From positions 1 through 18,271 of the forward strand of contig CAUHML010000060.1 of the NCBI GenBank assembly GCA_959606905.1: 18,271 nucleotides of DNA, read 5' to 3'. The notes beneath the pieces were generated by a model that ran no database searches, was not told where the DNA came from, and worked only from the letters and a program-made list of their open reading frames with translations. Within the stretch, counting starts at the first letter, position 1; each line of letters begins with the position of its first letter. Made by a program: the position numbers and the translations under genes. Source of the stretch: an uncultured Bacteroides sp. GTDB lineage: Bacteria > Bacteroidota > Bacteroidia > Bacteroidales > Bacteroidaceae. Shown here piece by piece: positions 1 to 7,272 of the stretch.

Positions 1-91
1 AGGTTTGTTTCATTGTAGGATTCAATAATCCTTCGTACTTTGCCCGTTGCTTTCAGAAGCAGTTCGGGATATTGCCGAAAGATTATGTGAA
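1..91 (+). repeat. Direct repeat, left copy (AraC HTH coding segment)
   Basis: These 91 bases are identical, base for base, to 1553-1643. The match stops at base 92 (A against G) and may extend further left than the window. Both copies are in the same orientation, and the repeat period is 1552 bases, spanning the whole ATPase gene and its promoter. The repeated segment codes for the C-terminal AraC helix-turn-helix. Confidence 0.95.
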
Positions 92-143
92 AGGTGGTGA
101 CATAACCCATTCCCAAAAGGGAACAACTTCAATATCCCCATAA
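1..143 (+). CDS. 3' end of an AraC-family helix-turn-helix regulator (5' partial)
   Basis: An open plus-strand frame enters from the left edge (first full codon at 3) and stops at TAA 141-143. It encodes the second half of an AraC-type DNA-binding domain: VCFIVGFNNPSYFARCFQKQ followed by FGILPKDYVK, then a short tail GGDITHSQKG... This is the recognition-helix half typical of the last 30-40 residues of Bacteroides hybrid two-component systems, which control polysaccharide utilisation loci; ordinary AraC regulators end similarly. Its tail overlaps the 3' end of the minus-strand ATPase gene by 61 bases. Residues up to KDYVK lie in a 91-base segment repeated perfectly at 1553-1643; the tail is different. 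Assigning this copy as the functional end of a gene outside the window is inference, since only about 47 codons are visible. Confidence 0.6.
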   Translation, partial: VCFIVGFNNPSYFARCFQKQFGILPKDYVKGGDITHSQKGTTSISP

Positions 144-1360
144 GTTTCCTTCTGGTTGTAAGTAAGCAGGGTCTTCTTTTCGAGCATCACATTTTCCAGT
201 TCGAATCCGTACAGTTCACGTTTCAGGTTCATGTCATTCAGTTCATAGCAAACCTGAAAGCCATAAGCTTTCCCGTTTTTATACGCCAAAAAATCACATT
301 CCGTCTTACTATTGTCGAATGAAATATTCATATACCCTTTATTTCTCAGCTCATTATAAACAAGATTCTCCAAGGCACTACCACTTTGCGGAGAATAACG
401 AAAGACATTGGCTGAAACCAAGCCATTGTCAATGAAATAACACTTATGCTGGGAACGGGAAGTCTCTTTCAAAGAATAAGAAAAGTTACGTACATCGACG
501 CAAATATAACTGTCACACAAAAAGTTGAGATAGGACGCAACTGTATTTTCATTGCTTTTCAGTGCCTTACCCACAGCCGGTATAGAAAAACGACTCCCCA
601 TATTCTGCATCAAGTAACTGACCAGACGAAAGAACAAATGGGTGTCACGTATGCCACTATAAACGATGCAATCCTTCTGCACAATGGATTCGAAATAGCT
701 TTTCAATAATTCCTGTTTGATGTCCTCATCAGCATCACCCAATACGATTTCAGGAAAACAACCTGTAGAAAGGACATTGTCCATGATACGCAGAACTTTC
801 GGTGTTTGGGTATAACAATCAAGCAAAGTCGTTATTCCTTGCGAACGAAAAACTTCCCGAACAGAAAACGGACGCACTTCATTCTCGAAATAACGACCGG
901 ACAACAAGGCGGAAAAACGGTTCTGTAACAATTGCGAGTTAGACCCCGTAATATATATCTTTTCAAATATCTCAGTGTCATAAGCACTCTTTATGAATAT
1001 CTCCCAATCACATAAATGTTGTACTTCATCCAAAAACAGGAATTTCACTTTCTCTCCCGTCAGACGTTCTGCATTTTCAATCACGCCGAATAATTTGGAG
1101 GAATCATCCCAAAATGGAATGAACTGCGGATCATCCAAATTAAGTACAAGAATCGACTTACCGCTCACTCCTGATTGCAACAGGTCATTAATTAATAGTT
1201 TGAAGACAGTAGATTTGCCACAACGACGTACACCGGTCAGTATCTGAACATGACGCATCGTTTTCTTTTTCAAAAGATTGTCCATGATGTCTCTCGGACA
1301 CAAGTGATCAAACATTTTGCCATTCCATTGGGCATTCTGGCGTATCAGGGTCTTTTCCAT
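83..1360 (-). CDS. AAA-family ATPase with DUF4143 C-terminal region
   Basis: This 425-residue protein has a P-loop near its N-terminus, GVRRCGKST at residues 43-51 (Walker A), and a hydrophobic strand ending FLFLDEVQ at 107-114 (Walker B, D111/E112). A polar strand YITGSNSQLL near 136-145 looks like sensor 1. LSGRYFENEVRPFSVREV (about 153-170) is the signature seen in the AAA_14/DUF4143 group. The C-terminal half (about 210-390) fits DUF4143, which ends in a nuclease-like fold. D356 and QVC at 369-371 sit where such folds carry D and Q-x-K, but the lysine is a cysteine here. Members are common in Bacteroides and archaea, and their role is poorly known. The ATG at 1360 follows a TATATTTG promoter element. 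The stop codon lies inside the flanking direct repeat, so the last codons are shared with the antisense AraC frame. No partner gene is adjacent. Confidence 0.9.
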   Translation of the reverse strand: MEKTLIRQNAQWNGKMFDHLCPRDIMDNLLKKKTMRHVQILTGVRRCGKSTVFKLLINDLLQSGVSGKSILVLNLDDPQFIPFWDDSSKLFGVIENAERLTGEKVKFLFLDEVQHLCDWEIFIKSAYDTEIFEKIYITGSNSQLLQNRFSALLSGRYFENEVRPFSVREVFRSQGITTLLDCYTQTPKVLRIMDNVLSTGCFPEIVLGDADEDIKQELLKSYFESIVQKDCIVYSGIRDTHLFFRLVSYLMQNMGSRFSIPAVGKALKSNENTVASYLNFLCDSYICVDVRNFSYSLKETSRSQHKCYFIDNGLVSANVFRYSPQSGSALENLVYNELRNKGYMNISFDNSKTECDFLAYKNGKAYGFQVCYELNDMNLKRELYGFELENVMLEKKTLLTYNQKETYGDIEVVPFWEWVMSPPFT

Positions 1361-1395
1361 ACCAAAATCAGTTTTTTAATAACCTTCAATTCATG

Positions 1396-1403
1396 CAAAT
1401 ATA
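1396..1403 (-). promoter_or_regulatory. Candidate -7 promoter element of the ATPase gene
   Basis: Read on the minus strand this is TATATTTG, a perfect match to the Bacteroides -7 consensus TAnnTTTG. It lies about 35 bases before the ATG at 1360. I see no clear -33 TTTG at the expected distance; the position is occupied by one arm of the inverted repeat 1417-1474. Confidence 0.5.
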
Positions 1404-1416
1404 AGAACTTTATTTT

Positions 1417-1474
1417 GTTTACCTAATTATGTTTCCTGTAAATAATCATTTTACCGAAACATAGTTAGGTAAAC
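1417..1474. repeat. 19-base inverted repeat upstream of the ATPase gene
   Basis: The arms are 1417-1435 (GTTTACCTAATTATGTTTC) and 1456-1474 (GAAACATAGTTAGGTAAAC), complementary at 18 of 19 positions, with a 20-base spacer. The left arm covers the -33 region of the candidate ATPase promoter. It could be an operator for a dimeric regulator, a transcript hairpin, or part of the boundary of the repeat-flanked cassette. No T-run follows on either strand, so an intrinsic terminator is unlikely. Confidence 0.75.
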
Positions 1475-1485
1475 AAGTCCTTTAA

Positions 1486-1719
1486 TCTGAAAAGAGTGTT
1501 CTTTATAAAGAACGTTTTGCAGATAACACTTGGCGTAAATACCGGATCAATGAGGTTTGTTTCATTGTAGGATTCAATAATCCTTCGTACTTTGCCCGTT
1601 GCTTTCAGAAGCAGTTCGGGATATTGCCGAAAGATTATGTGAAGAAAGGAAACATTATCAGGGAAGTACACATTCTCAAGCATTCTCACTGCAATGAGAA
1701 CTTTTTCTCATCGCAGTGA
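1486..1719 (+). pseudogene. Headless AraC-family HTH remnant (second copy)
   Basis: An open plus-strand frame runs from just after a TAA at 1483-1485 to TGA at 1717-1719. From about 1534 it encodes RKYRINEVCFIVGFNNPSYF and onward to FGILPKDYVKK, the C-terminal half of an AraC DNA-binding domain. KYRINEV is the usual lead-in to this helix-turn-helix in Bacteroides hybrid two-component regulators, so regulator homology extends about 20 bases left of the perfect repeat. The preceding 16 codons do not resemble the first AraC helix-turn-helix, there is no plausible start, and no receiver or kinase domain is present. The remnant is therefore a detached 3' end. Its tail after KDYVKK differs from that of the left copy and runs into the hairpin at 1682-1723. 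Confidence 0.7.
1553..1643 (+). repeat. Direct repeat, right copy (AraC HTH coding segment)
   Basis: This segment is identical over 91 bases to 1-91 and in the same orientation. It lies inside the AraC remnant. With the left copy it brackets the ATPase gene, its promoter and the inverted repeat 1417-1474. Confidence 0.95.
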
Positions 1720-1723
1720 GAAT
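1682..1723. repeat. 19-bp near-perfect hairpin with nested palindromes
   Basis: The arms 1682-1700 and 1705-1723 pair at 18 of 19 positions around a 4-base loop. Each arm is itself a partial palindrome of the form TTCTCA-N6-TGAGAA. Neither strand has a T-run after the stem, so it is not a canonical terminator. The extra copies of CATTCTCA just left of it (1671-1678 and 1681-1688) add to the repetitive look. A dispersed palindromic repeat, a recombination scar or a protein-binding site are all possible; I do not recognise the family. Confidence 0.8.
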
Positions 1724-1765
1724 ATACCCTTGTCAGAATAGGCTGAAACAGCTCATGAAGCCAAT

Positions 1766-1813
1766 AAAAAGACGAGCAATAGAATAGGAAGTATAAAACT
1801 TCTGAATTCTATT
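1766..1813 (-). terminator. Possible terminator of the radical SAM gene
   Basis: On the minus strand, about 70 bases past the radical SAM stop codon, AATAGAAT (1806-1813) pairs with ATTCTATT (1778-1785). An inner GAAGT/ACTTC stem and a 5-base loop lie inside. A run of five T (1766-1770) follows after seven bases. The stem is AT-rich with an internal loop, so this is a weak candidate. I see no gene in the remaining sequence from 1720 to 1882. Confidence 0.4.
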
Positions 1814-1882
1814 AGTTCGCCCTCTTATATTAATTTTCTTACGTATTATCAAGAAGAAATATATCCCTGTTTAAATTATATT

Positions 1883-2656
1883 TTAATAAGAAGCTGTTGC
1901 CGGAATACCTTCCTTTTCCAATAAAGCCACAATACGGTCTAACTCTTCATGCGTAGCCTTTTGCAAATCGTGGTCGGGAGTCTCCCGGTCAATCGTATAT
2001 ATCATCACTTGACGGGGAGCGATTTCTTTCACTGCTTCTATCCAGGGGAGCACATACTTGTCGGATGTATTATCCATGTCTTTTCCCTGATAACCTCCTT
2101 TCAGAAACATCGTCTGTACGATGCAGTTTCCTTTGAACTCTTTCATTCTTTCGATGATCTTCTTAACAGAATATTTTCCGTTAGGACGGTCCAACAGATG
2201 AATGTATTCTTCATCCACCGTATCCAGTTTCAGGATATTATTATCTATCTTGTTCAGTGCTTCGAATACAGCAGGGCGATCAATAAATGTAGAGTTACTC
2301 AATACGCTTACTTTCGCTTTTGGGAAATACTTGTCGCGAAGCGCAAGTGTATCTTCTATGATTTCCGGGAAATGGGGATGCGCAGTCGGTTCACCGTTTC
2401 CGGCAAATGTCAGTACATCGGGAGCAGGGCCGTTTGCCTGCATGTCTTTCAGTTTCTCTTCGAGAGCCGTGCGGACTTCTTCACGGGTAGGAAGAAGTTT
2501 CTTCGTACGATGTTCGGCATTGAAACCACACTCACAATAAATGCAGTCGAATGAACAAACCTTACCGTCGTCCGGCAATAAATTGATTCCCAAAGAAACG
2601 CCCAAACGGCGGGAATGAATAGGGCCGAAGATGGGTGAAGGAAAAATAATAGTCAT
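1883..2656 (-). CDS. Radical SAM protein (COG0731-like)
   Basis: This 257-residue cytoplasmic protein carries the radical SAM cluster motif CSFDCIYC, with C34, C38 and C41 placed to bind a [4Fe-4S] cluster and S-adenosylmethionine. A GNGEPT motif follows at 86-91, equivalent to the SAM-contacting GGEP motif. The opening FPSPIFGPIHSRRLGVSLGI and the spacing resemble the small radical SAM proteins grouped with COG0731 (relatives of the wyosine-synthesis enzymes), but no substrate can be read from the sequence. There is no large C-terminal cysteine cluster for extra iron-sulfur centres. It is separated by 115 bases from the operon upstream, has its own TATCTTTG -7 element and starts at ATG 2656. 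It is probably a housekeeping neighbour unrelated to the transport operon. Confidence 0.85.
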   Translation of the reverse strand: MTIIFPSPIFGPIHSRRLGVSLGINLLPDDGKVCSFDCIYCECGFNAEHRTKKLLPTREEVRTALEEKLKDMQANGPAPDVLTFAGNGEPTAHPHFPEIIEDTLALRDKYFPKAKVSVLSNSTFIDRPAVFEALNKIDNNILKLDTVDEEYIHLLDRPNGKYSVKKIIERMKEFKGNCIVQTMFLKGGYQGKDMDNTSDKYVLPWIEAVKEIAPRQVMIYTIDRETPDHDLQKATHEELDRIVALLEKEGIPATASY

Positions 2657-2687
2657 CTTATTCTAATTATTTATTCATAAATCATAG

Positions 2688-2695
2688 CAAAGATA
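2688..2695 (-). promoter_or_regulatory. Candidate -7 promoter element of the radical SAM gene
   Basis: On the minus strand this reads TATCTTTG, matching TAnnTTTG, about 31 bases before the ATG at 2656. No clear -33 element is visible. A weak 6-bp stem (ATAACC 2693-2698 with GGTTAT 2710-2715) overlaps it. The rest of the 2657-2771 gap shows no convincing terminator for the operon upstream. Confidence 0.45.
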
Positions 2696-2771
2696 ACCCA
2701 AAACTTATAGGTTATTCTATCTGTACGACCATTTTTTCATCATCCCAAACAAATTATTACTCTAACGCCAC

Positions 2772-4883
2772 TCAAGAAACCACACGGAAATATTGATCCA
2801 TTCTTCTCAAAAGCAGAATATACATATCACGTACTTCCCTTTGGGAATGTGTCGTGCTAAGCTCCTCCAGTCTATCGTGCAGACTATGCAATTCGTTCGT
2901 TAAACGTTTCTTTATACTATTATGTTCAGTAGCTTCCTGCATAATATCCAGCCACGCTTCCAAACATATCAGCTGAATATCCATCTGTTCATAACTAACG
3001 GCAGACTGCGGATCAAAACCATTAAACAATCCTTTATAAAGATCCCGGAAAAAATCAATATCGTCATACCCCTTCCGGTCACTCTGCAACGCCTGCAATC
3101 GAAGAGCTGAAATTGTCTTTACACTCAACAATTGTTTGAACAACTTCGCCAGTTCCGGATACAGAAGATTGTTTCTTGTTTCCAACAAATTCTCTTTTAC
3201 ATAGGTACATTCCATCTTTTTAACAGAATGAAATAAATAGTTGTCCAAATCAAGCATTGCCTGACGCTGCGCATCTGCCGGTTGAGAACTACCCACCACC
3301 TTTGCTATTTCCATCAGATAACTCCCATACAGACGAATAGCCTTTCTGTATATATCAGTGAGCGAACTCCCTTTATCGTATTTCTTCCCCTTATACACAA
3401 TCTTGTCCAACCGACTCACTACAGTCTGTAAATCCGATATTTTGACCGTATAATCTTCTGGAAATGAAGAATTAGAATTCTCCTTCCCTGATGGTTGGAA
3501 TAAACGAATGTGATCTGGTAAATTATGCTCTATCCATTGGCGGAGCTTCTCCCGTTCATCATAACAATTTTGGTCTCCTTTGAAAGGATGATAACCAAAA
3601 TAAATAGTACGGCAATCATCATCTCCAACTTTTAAAGTCTTTCCACACGAACTTTTCGATAAACTTCTGCGCAAACCTAAAAGATATCCAATTTCTTCCG
3701 TTATTTCATTTTGCAACAATTCTTTTTCCACTTCTTTAGAATAACGGTCAGCCAGAATACGCGAATCCGAGGCACCGCAACTTAACAGATAGTCGTCTAA
3801 TTTTCCTTTTAGGAATCCATGTCCGATATTCAGACGACATGAAAGTATTTCTCCGGTACGAGGATGACAGATAAAGTCACTTTTGATCCCCGGTATTCTT
3901 AAATCATAAGATATAAAAGCACGTTGTTCCGCCGGAATTATCTTTCGGTCTGCATACCTTACTTGTAAAGCATCATGAATACCTGCTTTATGGAAGGCGG
4001 TATTCCATGCTTCCACTCCTTCCTTTACTGCCTGGAAATATTCCTTCGGAAAAAGGGTATCTACATAGAAAGTAAGCGGTTGTGACATATCCCAACGAAG
4101 AATCAATGAATCTTCTACCATACAATAAGGATTTTGCGAGTAATCTTTGAAACTCAATGTCCGGTAGGGTATTCTGTAATCTGCCAGGCGGATCTGATCT
4201 TTTTTCAGAGGTAGCAAGCGTACTGCACAAGTGACTTCCAAAGGCATACTACCTTCAGGCAATAGAACGGCAGAACTGGACAGCATATATCTTTCCGCTT
4301 CAACTCCATGATAGCGCCTGACCGTAAACGACACACCTTCCTTAAAAGGATGTATTTTCATTATTTCCGACAGTTCCGGAACCAAGGAACGAATAAAACT
4401 ATCATTATAGCTGAACCAGTCATCGCCAGTCATCAGATACTCTGTTATCCGAATAATAGCTCCCTGCTCTTTTGAATAGGCCACCACTGAATAACTTTTA
4501 CCGGCAGGTTGCATATTTGACAACGAGAAAGATTGGTGATATGTGCTTTTTTCATCTAAAATACGCTCTGTATAAAACGGTTTTTGAAAGCAAATTGTAG
4601 CTTTATCCGGAGATATAATACGCACTACTCCCAGTCCGTCAACCGGACGATTCAACAAATCAAACCCTCGGTCTATCTGTCCACTGACTTCAATTTCCCG
4701 CCCGATATATTTTTCGGGTATTTCCAAATAGATTTCTTTTTCCGCTACATACACAGGAAACACACCGTCGATCTTATCCATCCCGGCAACAAAAAACTCG
4801 TCAAATGACTTGACGGAATCCTGTGCCTGAAGCAAAGCTGTGACACACAACAATATACCAATCACATATCTTCTTCTCTTCAT
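2772..4883 (-). CDS. Catalytically dead homologue of the neighbouring zinc metalloprotease
   Basis: This 703-residue protein has a signal peptide (MKRRRYVIGILLCVTALLQA, probably cut near residue 20). It is a full-length paralogue of the protease encoded just upstream: FYVDTLFPKEYFQAVKEGVE (272-291) matches FYIDRNTPEKYIDCIIEAVR there, and CHPRTGEILSC (339-349) matches CEPRSGEIIAC. Where the protease has HEVGHTLGLEH, this one has EEIGYLLGLRR (396-406). The three zinc histidines are E396, Y400 and R406, while the glutamate and glycine remain. About 40 residues that hold the Met-turn in the active enzyme are missing. The frame is open throughout, so this is a maintained pseudoenzyme rather than a decayed gene. 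It may bind peptide, regulate its partner or form a complex with it; that is inference. It is the last gene of the operon, 25 bases after the protease gene, and relates to the DUF5117/DUF5118 metalloprotease family. Confidence 0.85.
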   Translation of the reverse strand: MKRRRYVIGILLCVTALLQAQDSVKSFDEFFVAGMDKIDGVFPVYVAEKEIYLEIPEKYIGREIEVSGQIDRGFDLLNRPVDGLGVVRIISPDKATICFQKPFYTERILDEKSTYHQSFSLSNMQPAGKSYSVVAYSKEQGAIIRITEYLMTGDDWFSYNDSFIRSLVPELSEIMKIHPFKEGVSFTVRRYHGVEAERYMLSSSAVLLPEGSMPLEVTCAVRLLPLKKDQIRLADYRIPYRTLSFKDYSQNPYCMVEDSLILRWDMSQPLTFYVDTLFPKEYFQAVKEGVEAWNTAFHKAGIHDALQVRYADRKIIPAEQRAFISYDLRIPGIKSDFICHPRTGEILSCRLNIGHGFLKGKLDDYLLSCGASDSRILADRYSKEVEKELLQNEITEEIGYLLGLRRSLSKSSCGKTLKVGDDDCRTIYFGYHPFKGDQNCYDEREKLRQWIEHNLPDHIRLFQPSGKENSNSSFPEDYTVKISDLQTVVSRLDKIVYKGKKYDKGSSLTDIYRKAIRLYGSYLMEIAKVVGSSQPADAQRQAMLDLDNYLFHSVKKMECTYVKENLLETRNNLLYPELAKLFKQLLSVKTISALRLQALQSDRKGYDDIDFFRDLYKGLFNGFDPQSAVSYEQMDIQLICLEAWLDIMQEATEHNSIKKRLTNELHSLHDRLEELSTTHSQREVRDMYILLLRRMDQYFRVVS

Positions 4884-4908
4884 GAATTTCTTTATTTACT
4901 TTTCATCA

Positions 4909-7257
4909 TTAAAACAAAATACTATCTACAAGAAACATTGCCCGTTTTTTGGCAACCGGATCCGTAATCTTATGGCTATAATCAAGACTTTCCTCCTTTA
5001 TTCTATTCAAAGCCTGCATAATGGAAACCAATAATCTCGACGAAGTTATCTTTTCTGATCTATCCAACAATTTAACAAGTTTACTCACATAAAGCAGCTG
5101 CACTTTATACTTAGCGTCACTTACAGGAATATTGTCAGCCCATTCGGCAAATAATTCTTTATGTATGCTTTCCAAAAACTCATCTACAGACAACATATCC
5201 TCACAAACATTCTCCGTTCTTTCCACTTCCCGGAGGGAACGAATCATTTCCGACATCAGCTCTTCATAAAAGCGATCGAACTCCCGACTACCGTTTATTT
5301 CTAACTTAGCGGTAAGTTTTTCATCAAACATCCACACAGGCGGTTGTAATATATAAGCCTGTATAAAGCTCATAACCTTCTTATTGTAATCGGCTTTTTC
5401 GGGTATGTAAATATTCTCATCATCCGGCTCAGCAAGACGTTTCCCGCCCAAATGAGACAAAACGTGCTGTACCCACTGTTTATAATGCTCCAATACCGCT
5501 TCATAACGCCCCTGTAATACACGCAAAGACGTTTTATCCGTCACATTCCAGACATCCGGATGTTCACACAAATATTTCAAGTTCTCTATTCCCTGTGTAT
5601 TAACCATAACATGGTCATTACCCAAATCTTCTGCCTGAGCCCTTACATCCATTCTGCCCGAAAAATGTAATGAGGGATCTTTCTGTTTTTCCTGATTCCA
5701 AAGGCTCCTGTTCTTTTCTCTTTCAGAAGCATCTTTACCCGGAAATATACGATAGCCCCATTCAATAGCCCACTTATCATATTCACCGACACGTACCCTC
5801 CTGTTTCTCAAATCAACTTTATCTTGAGGACGCAAAGCATAATTACACCTCACATAATCCATAATGGAACTACCAATACTATATTGACTTAAAAAGTCAT
5901 TATCACGTAATTGATCGATGGAGTAATGAGAACTACCCAGAAAGTTATGTTCCAATCCTAATGTATGACCCACTTCATGTGTCAGCACTTGTTTTATCTG
6001 TTCGTATTGCAAAGAGTCCGGCAGCTCTATATTCCATGCCTGCGGATCATTCGCTCCACATTGAGCAAAATACCATTTCTGTTCCAAATTCAAGACACTG
6101 CAAAAAATACCGATGTGGCAAGCAATAATCTCACCGGACCGGGGTTCGCATGGAGTCGGTCCATAAGCGTTATTTTGTCCTGATATCTTCCATGAGATGA
6201 ACGGATAAGTACTGTCATAAATACTAAAATCAGGATTTTCCTCAACGGTAGGAGCCAGCCGCGCATCAATGGCGTTCTTAAATCCAGCTTTCTCGAAAGC
6301 CGGACGCCAGTCACGCACCGCTTCAATGATACAGTCGATGTACTTTTCCGGTGTATTACGATCTATATAAAAAATAATAGGTTGTATGGGTTCTACCAGT
6401 TCCCCCCTCATGTATCTTTCTTCATCTTCCGCCCTTATTTCCAGCCGCCATCGTTTGACAACAGATTTCCGAATAGCAGGCTGATTCCCTTGAAAACACT
6501 CCTTGCTGATAGAAAAATAAGCTCCGGTATTTGCAGCAACTGCCTCCAACGGTCTTTTTGACAGTAATTTTATGCAGATACCTGTATCCCAGTCTCCAAT
6601 ATAAGGAGGTGCAACAGGCTTACCTGGTATTTTCATTGACGAACTTCGATAAGCTCGTGATGCGTGTATCAACAAGCGGTTGTCATATCCTTTAATTTCC
6701 TTAATATAATCTTTCTCTCTTAAACGCGTACCTATCAATAAATCAAAAGATACAATATCAAGAGTAAACAAAGGAAAATCTTTTAATACTTCACCAATCT
6801 CTATCAGGCTGCTTCCCTGATTCCTAGCTTTAATCGGTAATATTTTATAAAGCCTTTCATTCCCACGTTGGGCGGCGATTTTTGCATACGTTCCTTCAGG
6901 ATTTTCTATCACCCTCTCATATTGTGGATCCATCATCCACAACTCGTCACCCTGTTTACGGAAACTGAAAAATACCGGACCTATCATGTCACCCGCATAT
7001 CCGAATTTCTTTTCCATATCCCGGTCCGGACGGGCAGGAGCTGTCAGGATAGTTGTCGTTACGGCAAACTCACGTCCAATCAATGAATCCGGGATTTCCC
7101 AATAGATATGTTTATCACTTCGGTAGGTAGTAAACATACCGGGAATAACTTCCACTGGTGCTTCTTCTTTAATAAAAGTTGTAATACTTTGCTGTTGCCC
7201 GTACAGACAAGTACAGACAACAGCAAGAAATACTGCACCGATAATTCCTTTTAGCAT
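4909..7257 (-). CDS. Secreted zinc-dependent metalloprotease (DUF5117/DUF5118/DUF4953 family)
   Basis: This 782-residue protein has an N-terminal signal sequence (hydrophobic residues 4-19, likely cut near 20). The metzincin-type zinc motif HEVGHTLGLEH spans 427-437, with H427, H431 and H437 as zinc ligands and E428 as catalytic base. SIMDY at 464-468 fits the Met-turn. The order matches the Bacteroides family annotated as zinc-dependent metalloprotease: DUF5118 near 30-80, DUF5117 near 85-275, and DUF4953 from about 420. Domain limits are estimates. Three cysteines (370, 380, 400) keep the same spacing as in the pseudoprotease. No lipobox is visible, so it is probably periplasmic, or exported by an unseen route. 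It lies 15 bases after the PKD-like lipoprotein gene and 25 before its paralogue. A role in trimming peptides brought in or held by the SusC/D system is inferred from context. Confidence 0.9.
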   Translation of the reverse strand: MLKGIIGAVFLAVVCTCLYGQQQSITTFIKEEAPVEVIPGMFTTYRSDKHIYWEIPDSLIGREFAVTTTILTAPARPDRDMEKKFGYAGDMIGPVFFSFRKQGDELWMMDPQYERVIENPEGTYAKIAAQRGNERLYKILPIKARNQGSSLIEIGEVLKDFPLFTLDIVSFDLLIGTRLREKDYIKEIKGYDNRLLIHASRAYRSSSMKIPGKPVAPPYIGDWDTGICIKLLSKRPLEAVAANTGAYFSISKECFQGNQPAIRKSVVKRWRLEIRAEDEERYMRGELVEPIQPIIFYIDRNTPEKYIDCIIEAVRDWRPAFEKAGFKNAIDARLAPTVEENPDFSIYDSTYPFISWKISGQNNAYGPTPCEPRSGEIIACHIGIFCSVLNLEQKWYFAQCGANDPQAWNIELPDSLQYEQIKQVLTHEVGHTLGLEHNFLGSSHYSIDQLRDNDFLSQYSIGSSIMDYVRCNYALRPQDKVDLRNRRVRVGEYDKWAIEWGYRIFPGKDASEREKNRSLWNQEKQKDPSLHFSGRMDVRAQAEDLGNDHVMVNTQGIENLKYLCEHPDVWNVTDKTSLRVLQGRYEAVLEHYKQWVQHVLSHLGGKRLAEPDDENIYIPEKADYNKKVMSFIQAYILQPPVWMFDEKLTAKLEINGSREFDRFYEELMSEMIRSLREVERTENVCEDMLSVDEFLESIHKELFAEWADNIPVSDAKYKVQLLYVSKLVKLLDRSEKITSSRLLVSIMQALNRIKEESLDYSHKITDPVAKKRAMFLVDSILF

Positions 7258-7272
7258 AAAGACCGGTTTATA

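Noticed and set aside
1465..1689. A 74-codon minus-strand open frame
   Set aside because: It is the antisense reading of the AraC remnant; the plus strand carries the recognisable helix-turn-helix.
1949..2554. A 201-codon open frame on the plus strand
   Set aside because: It lies wholly antisense to the radical SAM gene, whose cysteine and GEP motifs are clear, and its own translation shows no domain pattern.
2693..2715. A short stem (ATAACC with GGTTAT) between the pseudoprotease and radical SAM genes, considered as the operon terminator
   Set aside because: It has only six base pairs, an 11-base loop and no T-run, and it overlaps a better promoter candidate.
3988..4230. An alternative minus-strand frame inside the pseudoprotease gene, considered as evidence of a frameshift
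   Set aside because: The main frame is open and aligns with the active paralogue across this stretch, so no frameshift is needed.
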